64,000 nucleotides of DNA, taken from the NCBI RefSeq assembly GCF_002252475.1, contig NZ_NNRK01000034.1, positions 806,001 through 870,000 of the forward strand, in the 5' to 3' direction. The stretch comes from Brucella rhizosphaerae (GTDB taxonomy: Bacteria > Pseudomonadota > Alphaproteobacteria > Rhizobiales > Rhizobiaceae). This document shows, in pieces, positions 8,322-17,332 of the stretch (its first letter is position 1; every line of letters starts with the position of its first letter). Below the pieces are notes generated by a model. The model was given only the letters and a program-made list of their open reading frames with translations. It ran no database searches and was not told where the DNA came from. The translations under genes and the position numbers were made by a program.

Positions 8322-10208
8322 ATGAGTGCCCCCAAAACTGTTTCTGCCGATTCCGGCGAAACGTTCAAAACACTGCGAAATCTCTGGCCTTATATGTGGC
8401 CGTCTGAGCGACCGGACCTGCGAATGCTCGTGGTCTGGGCGACATTTTATCTGGTGATTTCCAAGATCGTACTGATCCTCGTTCCCTACTTTTTCAAATG
8501 GGTAACGAATGCGCTGAACGGTCAGCTTGATGCGCCAAATTACGTTCCCATTATCCTGACCGGCGCAGTCATGCTGGTGCTGGCCTATAATGCGGCGAAG
8601 ATCATACAGGCAGGTTTGAACCAGCTTCGTGATGCGTTATTTGCCAGCGTTGGCCAATATGCAGTGCGCCAGCTTGCCTACAAGACCTTTGTGCATATGC
8701 ATCAGCTCTCGCTGCGCTTTCATCTGGAGCGACGTACCGGCGGGCTTTCGCGGGTCATCGAACGCGGTACCAAAGGCATTGAAACGATTGTACGTTTCAC
8801 AATCCTCAACACGCTGCCGACCATTCTGGAATTTGCGCTGACGGCAGTGATTTTTGCCTTCGCTTACGGCTTTTCCTATCTCTTTGTAGTTGCAGCTACG
8901 GTCGTGGCTTATACCTGGTTCACAATCAAGGCGAGCGACTGGCGTATCAATATTCGCCGGGAGATGAACGACTCCGATACCGATGCCAACACCAAGGCCA
9001 TCGACTCGCTGCTCAATTTCGAAACCGTGAAGTATTTCGGCAACGAGACCATGGAGGCCAAGCGGTTTGATGCGTCCATGGCGCGCTATGAAGATGCAGC
9101 AACCAAGACATGGACCTCGCTCGGCTGGCTAAACTTCGGTCAAGCGGTGATCTTTGGTGTTGGCATGGCGATCGTCATGGTGATGTCCGCACGTGAAGTG
9201 CAGGCTGGCACCCAGTCGTTAGGCGATTTCGTCTTCATTAATGCCATGCTGATGCAGCTTTCCATTCCGCTCAATTTCATCGGCTTCATCTATCGGGAAA
9301 TCCGTCAGGGTCTGACCGATATTGAGCAGATGTTCGATCTCCTCGATGTGCAGCAGGAGGTTCAGGATAAGCCTGATGCACGTCCTCTCGACGTAGACAA
9401 AGGCGCTATCCGTTTCAATGATGTGCATTTTGCCTATGACGCCAACCGCCCAATCCTTAAAGGCATCAGCTTTGATGTACCGGCGGGTAAGACGGTGGCG
9501 ATTGTCGGCCCATCGGGTGCGGGCAAGTCCACGATTTCGCGACTACTGTTTCGCTTTTACGATGTACAGTCGGGTTCTGTTACGATTGATGGGCAGAATG
9601 TCCGTGATGTGACGCAGGAAAGCCTGCGCAAGGTCATCGGTATGGTGCCGCAGGACACGGTGCTGTTCAATGATACCATCGCCTACAATATCCGCTATGG
9701 GCGCCCGGATGCGACAGAAGAGGAAGTGGAAAAGGCTGCAGAGATGGCGCAGATTTCCGGCTTCATCAGGCATCTGCCGGAAGGCTATCAAGCCATGGTG
9801 GGCGAGCGTGGTCTGAAACTTTCAGGTGGTGAAAAGCAGCGTGTTGCGATCGCTCGGACGATCCTGAAAGCCCCCCCGATCCTTATCCTCGATGAGGCGA
9901 CATCGGCGCTTGATACGGCAACTGAGCAGGAAATTCAGTCCGCACTTGATATCGTCAGCCGTGGCCGCACCACGCTTGTCATTGCTCACCGTCTCTCAAC
10001 GGTAATTGGTGCAGATGAAATCATCGTTCTCAAAGACGGTCTGATCGCCGAGCGAGGCACACATCGTGTCTTGCTCAAGGCGGATGGCCTCTACGCTTCA
10101 ATGTGGAACCGCCAACGTGAAGCCGATGAGGCAGAAGAACGCCTGCGTCAGGTGCGTGAAAGCGATGACATGGGTGTGGTCATACGCGGCGTTCCCGCAG
10201 CCGAATAA
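8322..10208 (+). CDS. atm1: Atm1/HMT1-type (ABCB6/7 family) ABC exporter
   Basis: A 628-residue half-transporter with an N-terminal six-helix ABC membrane domain (about 40-330) and a C-terminal ATPase. Walker A is GPSGAGKST near 396, the signature is LSGGEKQRVAIARTI near 500, Walker B is LILDEATSALD near 520, and the H-loop is IAHRLST. The N-terminal TFKTLRNLWPYMWP and overall layout match mitochondrial Atm1 and bacterial homologues. Known bacterial members export glutathione conjugates and protect against Ag and Hg; mitochondrial ones support Fe-S assembly. The metal-sensor-like gene directly upstream favours a detoxification role here (inference). A 14-bp stem-loop follows the stop. Confidence 0.93.
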   Translation: MSAPKTVSADSGETFKTLRNLWPYMWPSERPDLRMLVVWATFYLVISKIVLILVPYFFKWVTNALNGQLDAPNYVPIILTGAVMLVLAYNAAKIIQAGLNQLRDALFASVGQYAVRQLAYKTFVHMHQLSLRFHLERRTGGLSRVIERGTKGIETIVRFTILNTLPTILEFALTAVIFAFAYGFSYLFVVAATVVAYTWFTIKASDWRINIRREMNDSDTDANTKAIDSLLNFETVKYFGNETMEAKRFDASMARYEDAATKTWTSLGWLNFGQAVIFGVGMAIVMVMSAREVQAGTQSLGDFVFINAMLMQLSIPLNFIGFIYREIRQGLTDIEQMFDLLDVQQEVQDKPDARPLDVDKGAIRFNDVHFAYDANRPILKGISFDVPAGKTVAIVGPSGAGKSTISRLLFRFYDVQSGSVTIDGQNVRDVTQESLRKVIGMVPQDTVLFNDTIAYNIRYGRPDATEEEVEKAAEMAQISGFIRHLPEGYQAMVGERGLKLSGGEKQRVAIARTILKAPPILILDEATSALDTATEQEIQSALDIVSRGRTTLVIAHRLSTVIGADEIIVLKDGLIAERGTHRVLLKADGLYASMWNRQREADEAEERLRQVRESDDMGVVIRGVPAAE

Positions 10209-10212
10209 GCAA

Positions 10213-10250
10213 ACGACTGTCAGGGTGCGATCACGAACCCTGACAGTCGT
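10213..10250 (+). terminator. Long stem-loop after the Atm1-type exporter gene
   Basis: Perfect 14-base arms (ACGACTGTCAGGGT and its complement) around a 10-nt loop, 4 bp after the stop codon. The run that follows is GAATAAATT rather than a pure T tract, so termination is likely but could need Rho. Confidence 0.75.
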
Positions 10251-10418
10251 GAATAAATTGCGAAATACGTTTCGATTTTGAACAGGATGAGTTAAAACCG
10301 GGCCAAGCTATCGCATCGTGCCGTTGATCAGGGGAGATTTTCGGCAGGGCGATGCGCATATAATTCACTAGAGCGTATGGTGCGTTATTACGTGTGCCGC
10401 GCTCCAGAAGGAAAAGCG

Positions 10419-11117
10419 ATGAGCCTGTCTGATACTATTCGTAACACTTTCGTGCCCATCCATCGTGAAGGTTATCCGTTTATTGCGGCCTTTTTCGTGG
10501 TCTCGCTCATTCTGGGCTGGTTGTGGAATCCGCTATTCTGGATTGGTCTGGTTCTCACCATCTGGTGCATCTATTTCTATCGCGATCCTGAACGCGTCAC
10601 GCCGATTGCCGATGATCTCGTCATCAGCCCGGCTGATGGCAAAGTTTCTTTCGTTGGTCCGGCAATCCCGCCTGCTGAACTGGATCTTGGTGCCGAACCG
10701 TTAATGCGTGTTTCGGTTTTCATGAACGTGTTCTCGGTTCATATCAATCGCGCACCGGTCCGTGGTCGCATCGAAAAGATTTTCCACCGTCCGGGAAAAT
10801 TTCTCAATGCAGAGCTTGATAAGGCCAGCACTGAGAATGAGCGTAACTCTGTTCTGATCGACAGTGCAAACGGCAAGGTCGGCGTTGTGCAGATCGCGGG
10901 TCTGGTCGCACGCCGTATCGTCTGCTGGTCGCGCGAAAGTGACAGTCTTTCAGTGGGTGAGCGCTTTGGTTTGATCCGCTTTGGCTCGCGTGTCGACGTG
11001 TATCTGCCAGCAGGCGCTTCCGTGCGCGTCGCTGTCGGCCAGACCGCCGTTGCTGGCGAAACCGTTCTTGCTGAATTCGGTAGCGAGCGCGTTGAACCTG
11101 TGGTGCGGATCGCCTGA
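10419..11117 (+). CDS. psd: Phosphatidylserine decarboxylase proenzyme (short type)
   Basis: A 232-residue inner-membrane enzyme that decarboxylates phosphatidylserine to phosphatidylethanolamine, using a pyruvoyl group made by self-cleavage. The cleavage/pyruvoyl site is Gly189-Ser190 in [14 protein letters not shown]-terminal hydrophobic segments at about 20-53 are followed by YFYRDPERV, typical of the Psd type found in Rhizobiales. The start is ATG 10419 with AAGGA just upstream; an in-frame extension to 10377 carries no homology. pssA begins 4 bp after the stop, so enzyme and substrate supplier are coupled. Confidence 0.96.
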   Translation: MSLSDTIRNTFVPIHREGYPFIAAFFVVSLILGWLWNPLFWIGLVLTIWCIYFYRDPERVTPIADDLVISPADGKVSFVGPAIPPAELDLGAEPLMRVSVFMNVFSVHINRAPVRGRIEKIFHRPGKFLNAELDKASTENERNSVLIDSANGKVGVVQIAGLVARRIVCWSRESDSLSVGERFGLIRFGSRVDVYLPAGASVRVAVGQTAVAGETVLAEFGSERVEPVVRIA

Positions 11118-11121
11118 GCCG

Positions 11122-11958
11122 ATGGAAACACCGTTCCCACCCTTCGAGCCTAATGGCCGCGTGGATTCATCCCGCGGCCCAAGACTTTCGCAGATCCCTC
11201 TGCGTATCGTAATTCCGAATGTCATTACCGTCCTCGCCATTTGTGCGGGCCTGACTGGTATTCGTCTTGCGTTTGAGCATCGCTTTGAACTTGCTGTGGC
11301 GATGGTGCTGATTGCTGCTTTTCTTGATGGTATCGATGGCCGTGTGGCCCGCATGATGAAGGGCTCGTCCAAGTTTGGCGAGCAGATGGATTCACTGGCC
11401 GATATCGTCAATTTTGGCGTCGCACCAGCATTGGTTCTCTATGTCTATGTGCTTGATCAGGCCCGGTCTTTCGGCTGGATCGCAGCACTTCTCTACGCAA
11501 TTGCCTGCTGCTTGCGTCTTGCACGCTTCAATGTGATGCTGGAGGACCCGAACCGTCCCGCATGGCAGAGCAATTACTTCATAGGTGTTCCTGCACCCGC
11601 TGGCGCCATGCTGGTGCTGCTGCCAGTCTATCTGGGCTTTCTTGGTTTAACGCCAAGTAAGGGGCTGGCTTTCGGCGTTGCAATTTACACGGTTGCAATT
11701 GCTTTCCTGTTGGTGAGCCGTCTCCCGGTCTATAATGGCAAGTCTGCGGGAAGCCTTGTGCGTCGCGATATTGTCATGCCGCTTATTCTGACCGTGGTCA
11801 TTTATGTGGCTTTCCTGATGAGCTTTACCTGGCACACACTGACACTGACTGCTCTGAGTTATGTCGCATTCCTGCCGCTCAGCCTGCTCGCATGGAACCG
11901 CCGTGAGGCTGCTGATCGCAAGGCTGCGCTTGAGAAAGAGCTTTCAGAAGAGACCTGA
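11122..11958 (+). CDS. pssA: CDP-diacylglycerol-serine O-phosphatidyltransferase
   Basis: A 278-residue polytopic membrane enzyme that makes phosphatidylserine from CDP-diacylglycerol and serine. The CDP-alcohol phosphatidyltransferase signature DGIDGRVARMMKGSSKFGEQ, continuing to MDSLAD, carries all the conserved Asp residues. The start is ATG 11122, four bases after the psd stop; a longer frame from 10981 runs through psd and is not real. Its last 15 bp overlap the 3' end of a convergent ATPase gene. Confidence 0.96.
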   Translation: METPFPPFEPNGRVDSSRGPRLSQIPLRIVIPNVITVLAICAGLTGIRLAFEHRFELAVAMVLIAAFLDGIDGRVARMMKGSSKFGEQMDSLADIVNFGVAPALVLYVYVLDQARSFGWIAALLYAIACCLRLARFNVMLEDPNRPAWQSNYFIGVPAPAGAMLVLLPVYLGFLGLTPSKGLAFGVAIYTVAIAFLLVSRLPVYNGKSAGSLVRRDIVMPLILTVVIYVAFLMSFTWHTLTLTALSYVAFLPLSLLAWNRREAADRKAALEKELSEET

Positions 11959-12501
11959 TCGCAGGTATTCGCAGATGAAATTCACGCGCTCCTGCACCGA
12001 TGACTTCGGCAGGAGCGCGATTTCATATCCCAGCTCCGTATAGATTTGCTCCATAGCGTCGAATGTGCGCAGGGCTTCGTCGAAGTCCTGTTTGCGCTCG
12101 GCATCCTGTCCGAAAATTTCCGACCACGGCGGAGCCAGAAACACTGTTCTGTTATATTGAATCACTTTAGCAGCTTCATACATATGTGGCGGTACGGGCA
12201 ATTCGCAAAGCCTCAAATAGCCGATGACATCCGGTATACCGCGATCAAAAAAGACCTGACTTACAAGAGCTTGCGCAGCTTTATGAGAACGCATTTCCCA
12301 CGATAACATTAACTCGGCAAAGAGTACGCGATCATCCCAGGGCAGCGCTTTGCCGTCAATTGCGACCTGATCCTGAATAATAGCGCGGCCAGCTTCCATC
12401 GTACGGGAGAAGCCTAGTTGTTCAAGCGCATCAATGAGCGTGCTTTTGCCCGATCCAGGACCGCCACTGATAATAATGAAATGCTGATTGTCGTGAGACA
12501 T
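11944..12501 (-). CDS. AAA family ATPase / P-loop kinase-like protein
   Basis: A 185-residue single-domain P-loop protein with Walker A GGPGSGKST at residues 13-21 and FSRTMEAGRAIIQDQ, features of small AAA_28-type predicted ATPases. There is a good ribosome site (AAGGAGGACAA) before the ATG. The substrate is unknown; such proteins resemble nucleoside or metabolite kinases. It ends inside pssA on the opposite strand. Confidence 0.82.
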   Translation of the reverse strand: MSHDNQHFIIISGGPGSGKSTLIDALEQLGFSRTMEAGRAIIQDQVAIDGKALPWDDRVLFAELMLSWEMRSHKAAQALVSQVFFDRGIPDVIGYLRLCELPVPPHMYEAAKVIQYNRTVFLAPPWSEIFGQDAERKQDFDEALRTFDAMEQIYTELGYEIALLPKSSVQERVNFICEYLRSGLF

Positions 12502-12621
12502 TTGTCCTCCTTGTGAAGATGCACAAAAGCGCGCGCAGAAGCACGCAGCGGAGCAGTTTTGTCGGGTGGGGGCGTCCGCTTTAAAAAAGGGCCGAAAGAT
12601 ACGGCGAGAGCGGAAATGTAT

Positions 12622-12662
12622 AAAAAAGAGTAGCTCCGGCCCTGGTGTTGCGCAAGGCCGGA
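12622..12662 (-). terminator. Rho-independent terminator of the SDR gene
   Basis: On the minus strand, TCCGGCC and GGCCGGA arms close a 14-nt loop, followed by GCTACTC and a six-T run. It lies 10 bp after the stop of the SDR gene at 12673. Confidence 0.8.
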
Positions 12663-12672
12663 AAAGTAAAAA

Positions 12673-13413
12673 TCAGGATGGCATGTGATAGTCGAGGAAG
12701 CGGTCTTCACGAACGTCAAACAGCTTGCCGGTAACATCGAGCGCCGGATCGGCAAGCTTGACGATTCTCTCAGCAACAGACTGCGGGGTCGGCAGGGTAT
12801 CGGGGTCTTCACCCGGCATTGCCTGCGCACGCATGGCAGTACGGGTCGCGCCCGGATTGACCGAGTTGACGTTCAGCTTCATCTGCCTGGTTTCTTCTGC
12901 CCAGCTCCGCGCCATCACTTCGACTGCAGCCTTGGAAGCCGCATACGGCCCCCAGAAAGCACGGCACGAATGGGCGACGCCCGATGAAAGCAGGATTGCG
13001 CGTCCTGCATCTGACGCACGCAACAGCGGGTCAGTTGTGCGGATCAAGCGCCATACGCTGGTCACATTGACATTCATGACCTTGTCGAAAGTTTTGGCTT
13101 CAACATGGCCGATAGGAGAAATCGTGCCGAGAACACCGGCATTTGCGACCATGATGTCGAGCTTGCCCCAGCGCTCATGAATAGAGCCACCAAGACGATC
13201 AATTGCTTCCATGTCGGTGATGTCGAGCGGTACGAGCGTAGAGCTGCCGCCAAGCTTGCGAATATCGTCGTCGAGTTCTTCCAGTCCCCCAACGGTACGT
13301 GCAACAGCGATCACATGTGCGCCGCGTTTTGCCAGTTCAAGTGAAAGAAAATAGCCAATGCCGCGCGATGCGCCCGTTACTAAAGCCAGACGGCCTGTAA
13401 GGTCGATGCTCAT
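12673..13413 (-). CDS. SDR family NAD(P)-dependent oxidoreductase
   Basis: A 246-residue short-chain dehydrogenase: cofactor motif TGASRGIG, NAG in VANAGVLG, catalytic Ser in ILLSSGVAHS, and YAASK. The C-terminal segment names no substrate. The start is ATG 13413 with GGGGACTGG before it; a TTG four codons upstream (13425) is less likely. It lies downstream of purF with a terminator between, so it is probably expressed on its own. Confidence 0.88.
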   Translation of the reverse strand: MSIDLTGRLALVTGASRGIGYFLSLELAKRGAHVIAVARTVGGLEELDDDIRKLGGSSTLVPLDITDMEAIDRLGGSIHERWGKLDIMVANAGVLGTISPIGHVEAKTFDKVMNVNVTSVWRLIRTTDPLLRASDAGRAILLSSGVAHSCRAFWGPYAASKAAVEVMARSWAEETRQMKLNVNSVNPGATRTAMRAQAMPGEDPDTLPTPQSVAERIVKLADPALDVTGKLFDVREDRFLDYHMPS

Positions 13414-13453
13414 TCCAGTCCCCAATTTCAGTCATGAGATTAGCATAAAAGCG

Positions 13454-13474
13454 AGGCGGCCTTTGGGGCCGCCT
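13454..13474 (-). terminator. Terminator of purF
   Basis: Eight-base arms AGGCGGCC and GGCCGCCT around a 5-nt loop. On the minus strand they are followed by CGCTTTTATG. It is located 18 bp after the purF stop. Confidence 0.8.
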
Positions 13475-13491
13475 GCATGAAGGATGTCTGA

Positions 13492-14982
13492 TCAGCCGTT
13501 GCTGGCGAGCAGAGACAACGTATGAACGTTGCTTTCGCCTTCCTGATCCAGAAGGCGGGTTGGGTATTCACCCGTGAAATAGTGATCGGTGAAGGCGGGC
13601 GCCTTTGGATCACGTGCTTCACCGCCAACGGCCTTGTAAAGACCGTCAATAGAAAGGAACGCAAGCGAATCCGCACCGATATAACGGCACATGGATTCAA
13701 GGCTGTCATGCTGGTTTGCGAGCAGCTTTTCACCATCAGGCGTATCAATGCCGTAGAAGTCCGGATGAAAGATCATCGGGCTTGCAACGCGGATATGCAC
13801 TTCCTTCGCACCTGCATCGCGGATCATCTGCACGATCTTGACCGAAGTGGTGCCGCGCACGATGGAATCATCCACCAGAACGACACGCTTGCCTTCAATC
13901 ATCGCACGATTGGCCGAATGCTTGAGCTTTACACCAAGGGCACGGATCTGCTGTGTTGGCTCGATAAAGGTGCGGCCAACATAGTGATTGCGGATGATGC
14001 CATATTCGAACGGGATGCCGCTGGCTTGCGCAAAGCCCAGTGCGGCAGGTGTGCCGCCATCGGGCACTGGCACGACAACATCGGCCTCGACACTGGCTTC
14101 AGCGGCCAGGTTGATACCCATATTCTTGCGCGCGACATAGACACTACGTCCGCCAACAACTGAATCCGGGCGTGCGAAATACACATATTCAAACAAGCAA
14201 AGCCGTTCAGGCTGTGGATTGTCTGCCTTGATGCAATCGGTAGTGATCGAGCCATCTTTCTGGATTTCGCAGATGATGACTTCGCCGTTTTCCACGTCAC
14301 GAATATATTTTGCACCGATAATATCGAGCGCACAGGTTTCGGAGCAGAAGATCGGCTTGCCGTCGAGTTCGCCCATGACGAGAGGACGAATGCCGACTGC
14401 ATCACGAGCAGCAATCAGCTTCGTGCGGGTCAGCGCCACCATGGCATAGCCGCCTTCAACCTGACGGATTGCATCGACAAAGCGTGCGCTGGATGAGACC
14501 TGACGCGAGCGCGCGATCATGTGCAGCACGACTTCTGTGTCGGACGTTGCCTGAAAGATTGCGCCGGAGGCAATCAGCTGCTTGCGCAGTGTAATGCCGT
14601 TGGTGAAGTTGCCGTTATGGGCAATCGCGATGCCGCCAACTTCCAGCTCTGCGAACAAAGGCTGCACATTGCGCAGGATCGTTTCGCCAGTCGTGGAATA
14701 ACGCACATGACCGATAGCGCGATCGCCGGGCAAGCGGTTCAGTGTGGAAGCATCGGTAAAGTGGTCGCCCACCAGTCCCATATGCCGTTCAGAATGAAAA
14801 CGACGGTTGTGGTAGGAAACGATACCAGCAGCTTCCTGTCCGCGATGCTGAAGGGCATGCAGGCCCAGAGCGGTCAACGCTGCGGCGTCCTCATGGCCAA
14901 GAATGCCAAATACACCGCACTCTTCATGCAACGTATCATCGTCCAGCATAAAGGAGTTTTCGTCATGCGATTGTTGGAACAT
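13492..14982 (-). CDS. purF: Amidophosphoribosyltransferase
   Basis: PurF catalyses the first committed step of purine synthesis, transferring glutamine amide nitrogen to PRPP. The N-terminal Ntn glutaminase domain begins at the Cys of HEECGVFGILG, the residue exposed after propeptide removal. LHALQHRGQEAAGI follows, and the PRTase motif VVLVDDSIVRGTTS is near residue 370. I chose ATG 14982 (496 residues, short propeptide); an upstream start at 15063 adds 27 basic residues, and ATG 14949 is also possible. cvpA lies directly upstream, the usual cvpA-purF neighbourhood, but a stem-loop separates them. Confidence 0.96.
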   Translation of the reverse strand: MFQQSHDENSFMLDDDTLHEECGVFGILGHEDAAALTALGLHALQHRGQEAAGIVSYHNRRFHSERHMGLVGDHFTDASTLNRLPGDRAIGHVRYSTTGETILRNVQPLFAELEVGGIAIAHNGNFTNGITLRKQLIASGAIFQATSDTEVVLHMIARSRQVSSSARFVDAIRQVEGGYAMVALTRTKLIAARDAVGIRPLVMGELDGKPIFCSETCALDIIGAKYIRDVENGEVIICEIQKDGSITTDCIKADNPQPERLCLFEYVYFARPDSVVGGRSVYVARKNMGINLAAEASVEADVVVPVPDGGTPAALGFAQASGIPFEYGIIRNHYVGRTFIEPTQQIRALGVKLKHSANRAMIEGKRVVLVDDSIVRGTTSVKIVQMIRDAGAKEVHIRVASPMIFHPDFYGIDTPDGEKLLANQHDSLESMCRYIGADSLAFLSIDGLYKAVGGEARDPKAPAFTDHYFTGEYPTRLLDQEGESNVHTLSLLASNG

Positions 14983-15114
14983 TGTCCGCAAGGCCTTTCG
15001 ATTGCGGTTACTAAAAGCAACATTTACAGGAAAAGGCCGCGTTTTAAAAGCGATCCCTTGCATGCTGTGCGTTTCAGCCGCTGATATAGGGTAGGACTTT
15101 GGCTAAAAACAGAT

Positions 15115-15143
15115 GAAACCGACAGCTTTATGCTGCCGGTTTC
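15115..15143 (-). terminator. Stem-loop between cvpA and purF
   Basis: Twelve-base arms with one non-Watson-Crick pair (GAAACCGACAGC and GCTGCCGGTTTC) around TTTAT. The minus strand continues with ATCTGTTTTTA. It probably terminates or attenuates transcription from cvpA into purF. Confidence 0.7.
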
Positions 15144-15162
15144 AAAAAAGGTTCATTCCGGA

Positions 15163-15753
15163 TCAGTTTGCAGCCGGTGTATCGTCCGGCACAGGCGTCT
15201 CGCTTGGATCGCCAGTCTGGCCACCTGCTGGTGCCGGAGTTTCCTGTCCGGGCCTGAACTTTTTGATTGCTGATTCTGGATCGGCGGGCAGAAGATCGAT
15301 CAGCTGTTGGCCGAAGGAATCAAGCATCGGTTTGGATTTGGCGTTGTTGACCCATGCAGGCTGGTTGGTTGGAACAAGCCAGTTGAAGAAAAGCATCGCA
15401 ACAACAACAAGAAGCACGCCGCGTGCGGCACCGAACAGAAAGCCGAGCGTGCGGTCGAGCGCACCGATGCGGCTGTCAATGATGAAGTCTGCTATCTTCA
15501 TGGTAATCAGTGAAACAACGATCAGAACCACAAGGAAAACTGCGCCAGCGGCTGCGATCTTTGCGATGGTTTCATTGTTGATATAGGGCTGAAGGAAAGG
15601 CAGTACCGGCATATAGAACAAATATGCCGCTGCGGCCGCAGCTGCCCAGGAAACCAGCGAAAGCACTTCGCGAGAAAAACCGCGGACCATCGCAAGAACG
15701 GCCGAAACCAGCGTTATTCCGAGTAGAATTCCATCAAGTAACGTAATCGGCAT
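15163..15753 (-). CDS. cvpA: CvpA family membrane protein
   Basis: A 196-residue protein with about four transmembrane helices: N-terminal ITLLDGILLGITLVSAVLAMVRGFSREVLSLVSW, a second pair ending VVLIVVSLITMKIADFI, then DRTLGFLFGAARGVLLVVVAMLFF. The N-terminal stretch VRGFSREVLSLVSW is the family signature. The Pro/Gly-rich C-terminal tail is probably disordered. CvpA is linked to colicin V export and to envelope/bile tolerance in enterics; the molecular role is unsettled. Confidence 0.92.
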   Translation of the reverse strand: MPITLLDGILLGITLVSAVLAMVRGFSREVLSLVSWAAAAAAAYLFYMPVLPFLQPYINNETIAKIAAAGAVFLVVLIVVSLITMKIADFIIDSRIGALDRTLGFLFGAARGVLLVVVAMLFFNWLVPTNQPAWVNNAKSKPMLDSFGQQLIDLLPADPESAIKKFRPGQETPAPAGGQTGDPSETPVPDDTPAAN

Positions 15754-15913
15754 TCTGGCCTGTCCTTAATTTATACGCAGCGTGGCTTTTGTTTGCGGGC
15801 ACCTGCGGGGCAGTCAAACTTGCGGGAGCATAACATTGGAAAGTTGACGAAATCTTCCGCCGTTAAATCCCATTAAATTCAATGGTCTGCAACCTGATGT
15901 TTGCAGATGAAGG

Positions 15914-17305
15914 TTATTTTTTACCCGGACCCGATGCTGCGATACGTGCAACGAGATCGGGCAGGGCCGTTGTTTCCATAAGTCCGAAGTTGCGATCTTT
16001 CCAGAGTTCGCTACTTCCACCGGGCACAACTGCTTGTCGGAAGCCGAGTTTTTCGGCTTCCTTCAGCCTCTGTACTGCATGTGACACGGCACGAACAGCG
16101 CCAGAAAGACTGATTTCGCCGAAATAAACACTATCTGGCGGGAGAGCAATACCGGCAATGGAGGAAACGAGTGCTGCAGCCACCGCAAGATCGGCTGCGG
16201 GCTCGCTGATACGATAGCCACCAGCAACATTGAGATAGACATCATGCTGGCCAAAACGAACGCCGCAATGCGATTCGAGCACGGCCAAAATCATGGCGAG
16301 ACGGCTTCCATCCCACCCGACAACGGCGCGACGCGGCGTACCAAGTGAGGAGGGAGACACAAGCGCCTGTATCTCGACCAGAACCGGGCGAGTGCCTTCC
16401 ATTCCAGCAAAGACTGCCGCACCCGGCGATTTTGCATTGCGCTCGCCAAGGAACAATTCGGATGGGTTCGAGACTTCGCGCAAGCCGCCATCCGACATTT
16501 CAAACACGCCGATTTCATCGGTCGGGCCGAAGCGGTTTTTGACGGTGCGCAAAATCCGATACTGATGTCCGCCTTCGCCTTCAAAATACAGAACCCCATC
16601 AACCATGTGTTCGACAACGCGTGGTCCGGCAATCTGGCCTTCTTTGGTGACGTGACCAACAAGAACGACTGCTGCGCCTGTCTGCTTGGCATAACGGATC
16701 ATCGCCTGTGCGGAAGACCGTACTTGAGTGACCGTTCCGGGGGCAGAGTCTGCCATGTCGGTCCAGAGGGTCTGAATGGAATCGATAATGACCAGATCAG
16801 GTCGCTTGCCGTCGGAAACGGTGGCAAGAATGTCTTCGACATTTGTTTCAGCTGCAAGTTCAACGGCACTGGAAGCAACGCCAAGTCGCTGGGCGCGCAG
16901 ACGTATCTGTGCAACCGCCTCTTCGCCCGATACATAGACAATGCGATGGCCGTGGTTTGCAAGAGCGGCAGCAGCTTGCGTCAGCAGTGTTGATTTGCCG
17001 ATACCCGGATCGCCGCCGATCAGGACTGCGGAACCACGCACGAACCCGCCGCCCGTTACACGGTCCAGTTCGCTGATACCGGAGATGATGCGTGGTGCAT
17101 CCTCGATGTCGCCCGAAAGCGAGGTGAGAGCGACTGCACGGCCCTTGCGTTTTGAAAGCATGGAACCGGGACCGGAACCAATGCCGCTATTGGTGCCTTC
17201 TTCGACAAGCGTATTCCACTCGCCGCATGAGTCGCACTTACCCGCCCAGCGCGTGTGAACCGCGCCGCAATTCTGGCAGATGAACTGTACGCGTGCCTTG
17301 GCCAT
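15914..17305 (-). CDS. radA: DNA repair/recombination protein RadA (Sms)
   Basis: A 463-residue branch-migration helicase that acts with RecA in recombination intermediates. In order: a C4 zinc finger (Cys10, Cys13, Cys24, Cys27), a RecA-like ATPase with Walker A GGDPGIGKST, the RadA-specific KNRFG motif in VKNRFGPTDEIGVFEM, and a C-terminal Lon-protease-like domain (GYRISEPAADLAVAAALVSS). Full length. It sits 27 bp after dnaB on the same strand, so the two may share a transcript. Confidence 0.97.
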   Translation of the reverse strand: MAKARVQFICQNCGAVHTRWAGKCDSCGEWNTLVEEGTNSGIGSGPGSMLSKRKGRAVALTSLSGDIEDAPRIISGISELDRVTGGGFVRGSAVLIGGDPGIGKSTLLTQAAAALANHGHRIVYVSGEEAVAQIRLRAQRLGVASSAVELAAETNVEDILATVSDGKRPDLVIIDSIQTLWTDMADSAPGTVTQVRSSAQAMIRYAKQTGAAVVLVGHVTKEGQIAGPRVVEHMVDGVLYFEGEGGHQYRILRTVKNRFGPTDEIGVFEMSDGGLREVSNPSELFLGERNAKSPGAAVFAGMEGTRPVLVEIQALVSPSSLGTPRRAVVGWDGSRLAMILAVLESHCGVRFGQHDVYLNVAGGYRISEPAADLAVAAALVSSIAGIALPPDSVYFGEISLSGAVRAVSHAVQRLKEAEKLGFRQAVVPGGSSELWKDRNFGLMETTALPDLVARIAASGPGKK

Positions 17306-17332
17306 CAGGCACGCTCCGTCTTGATCGCGATT

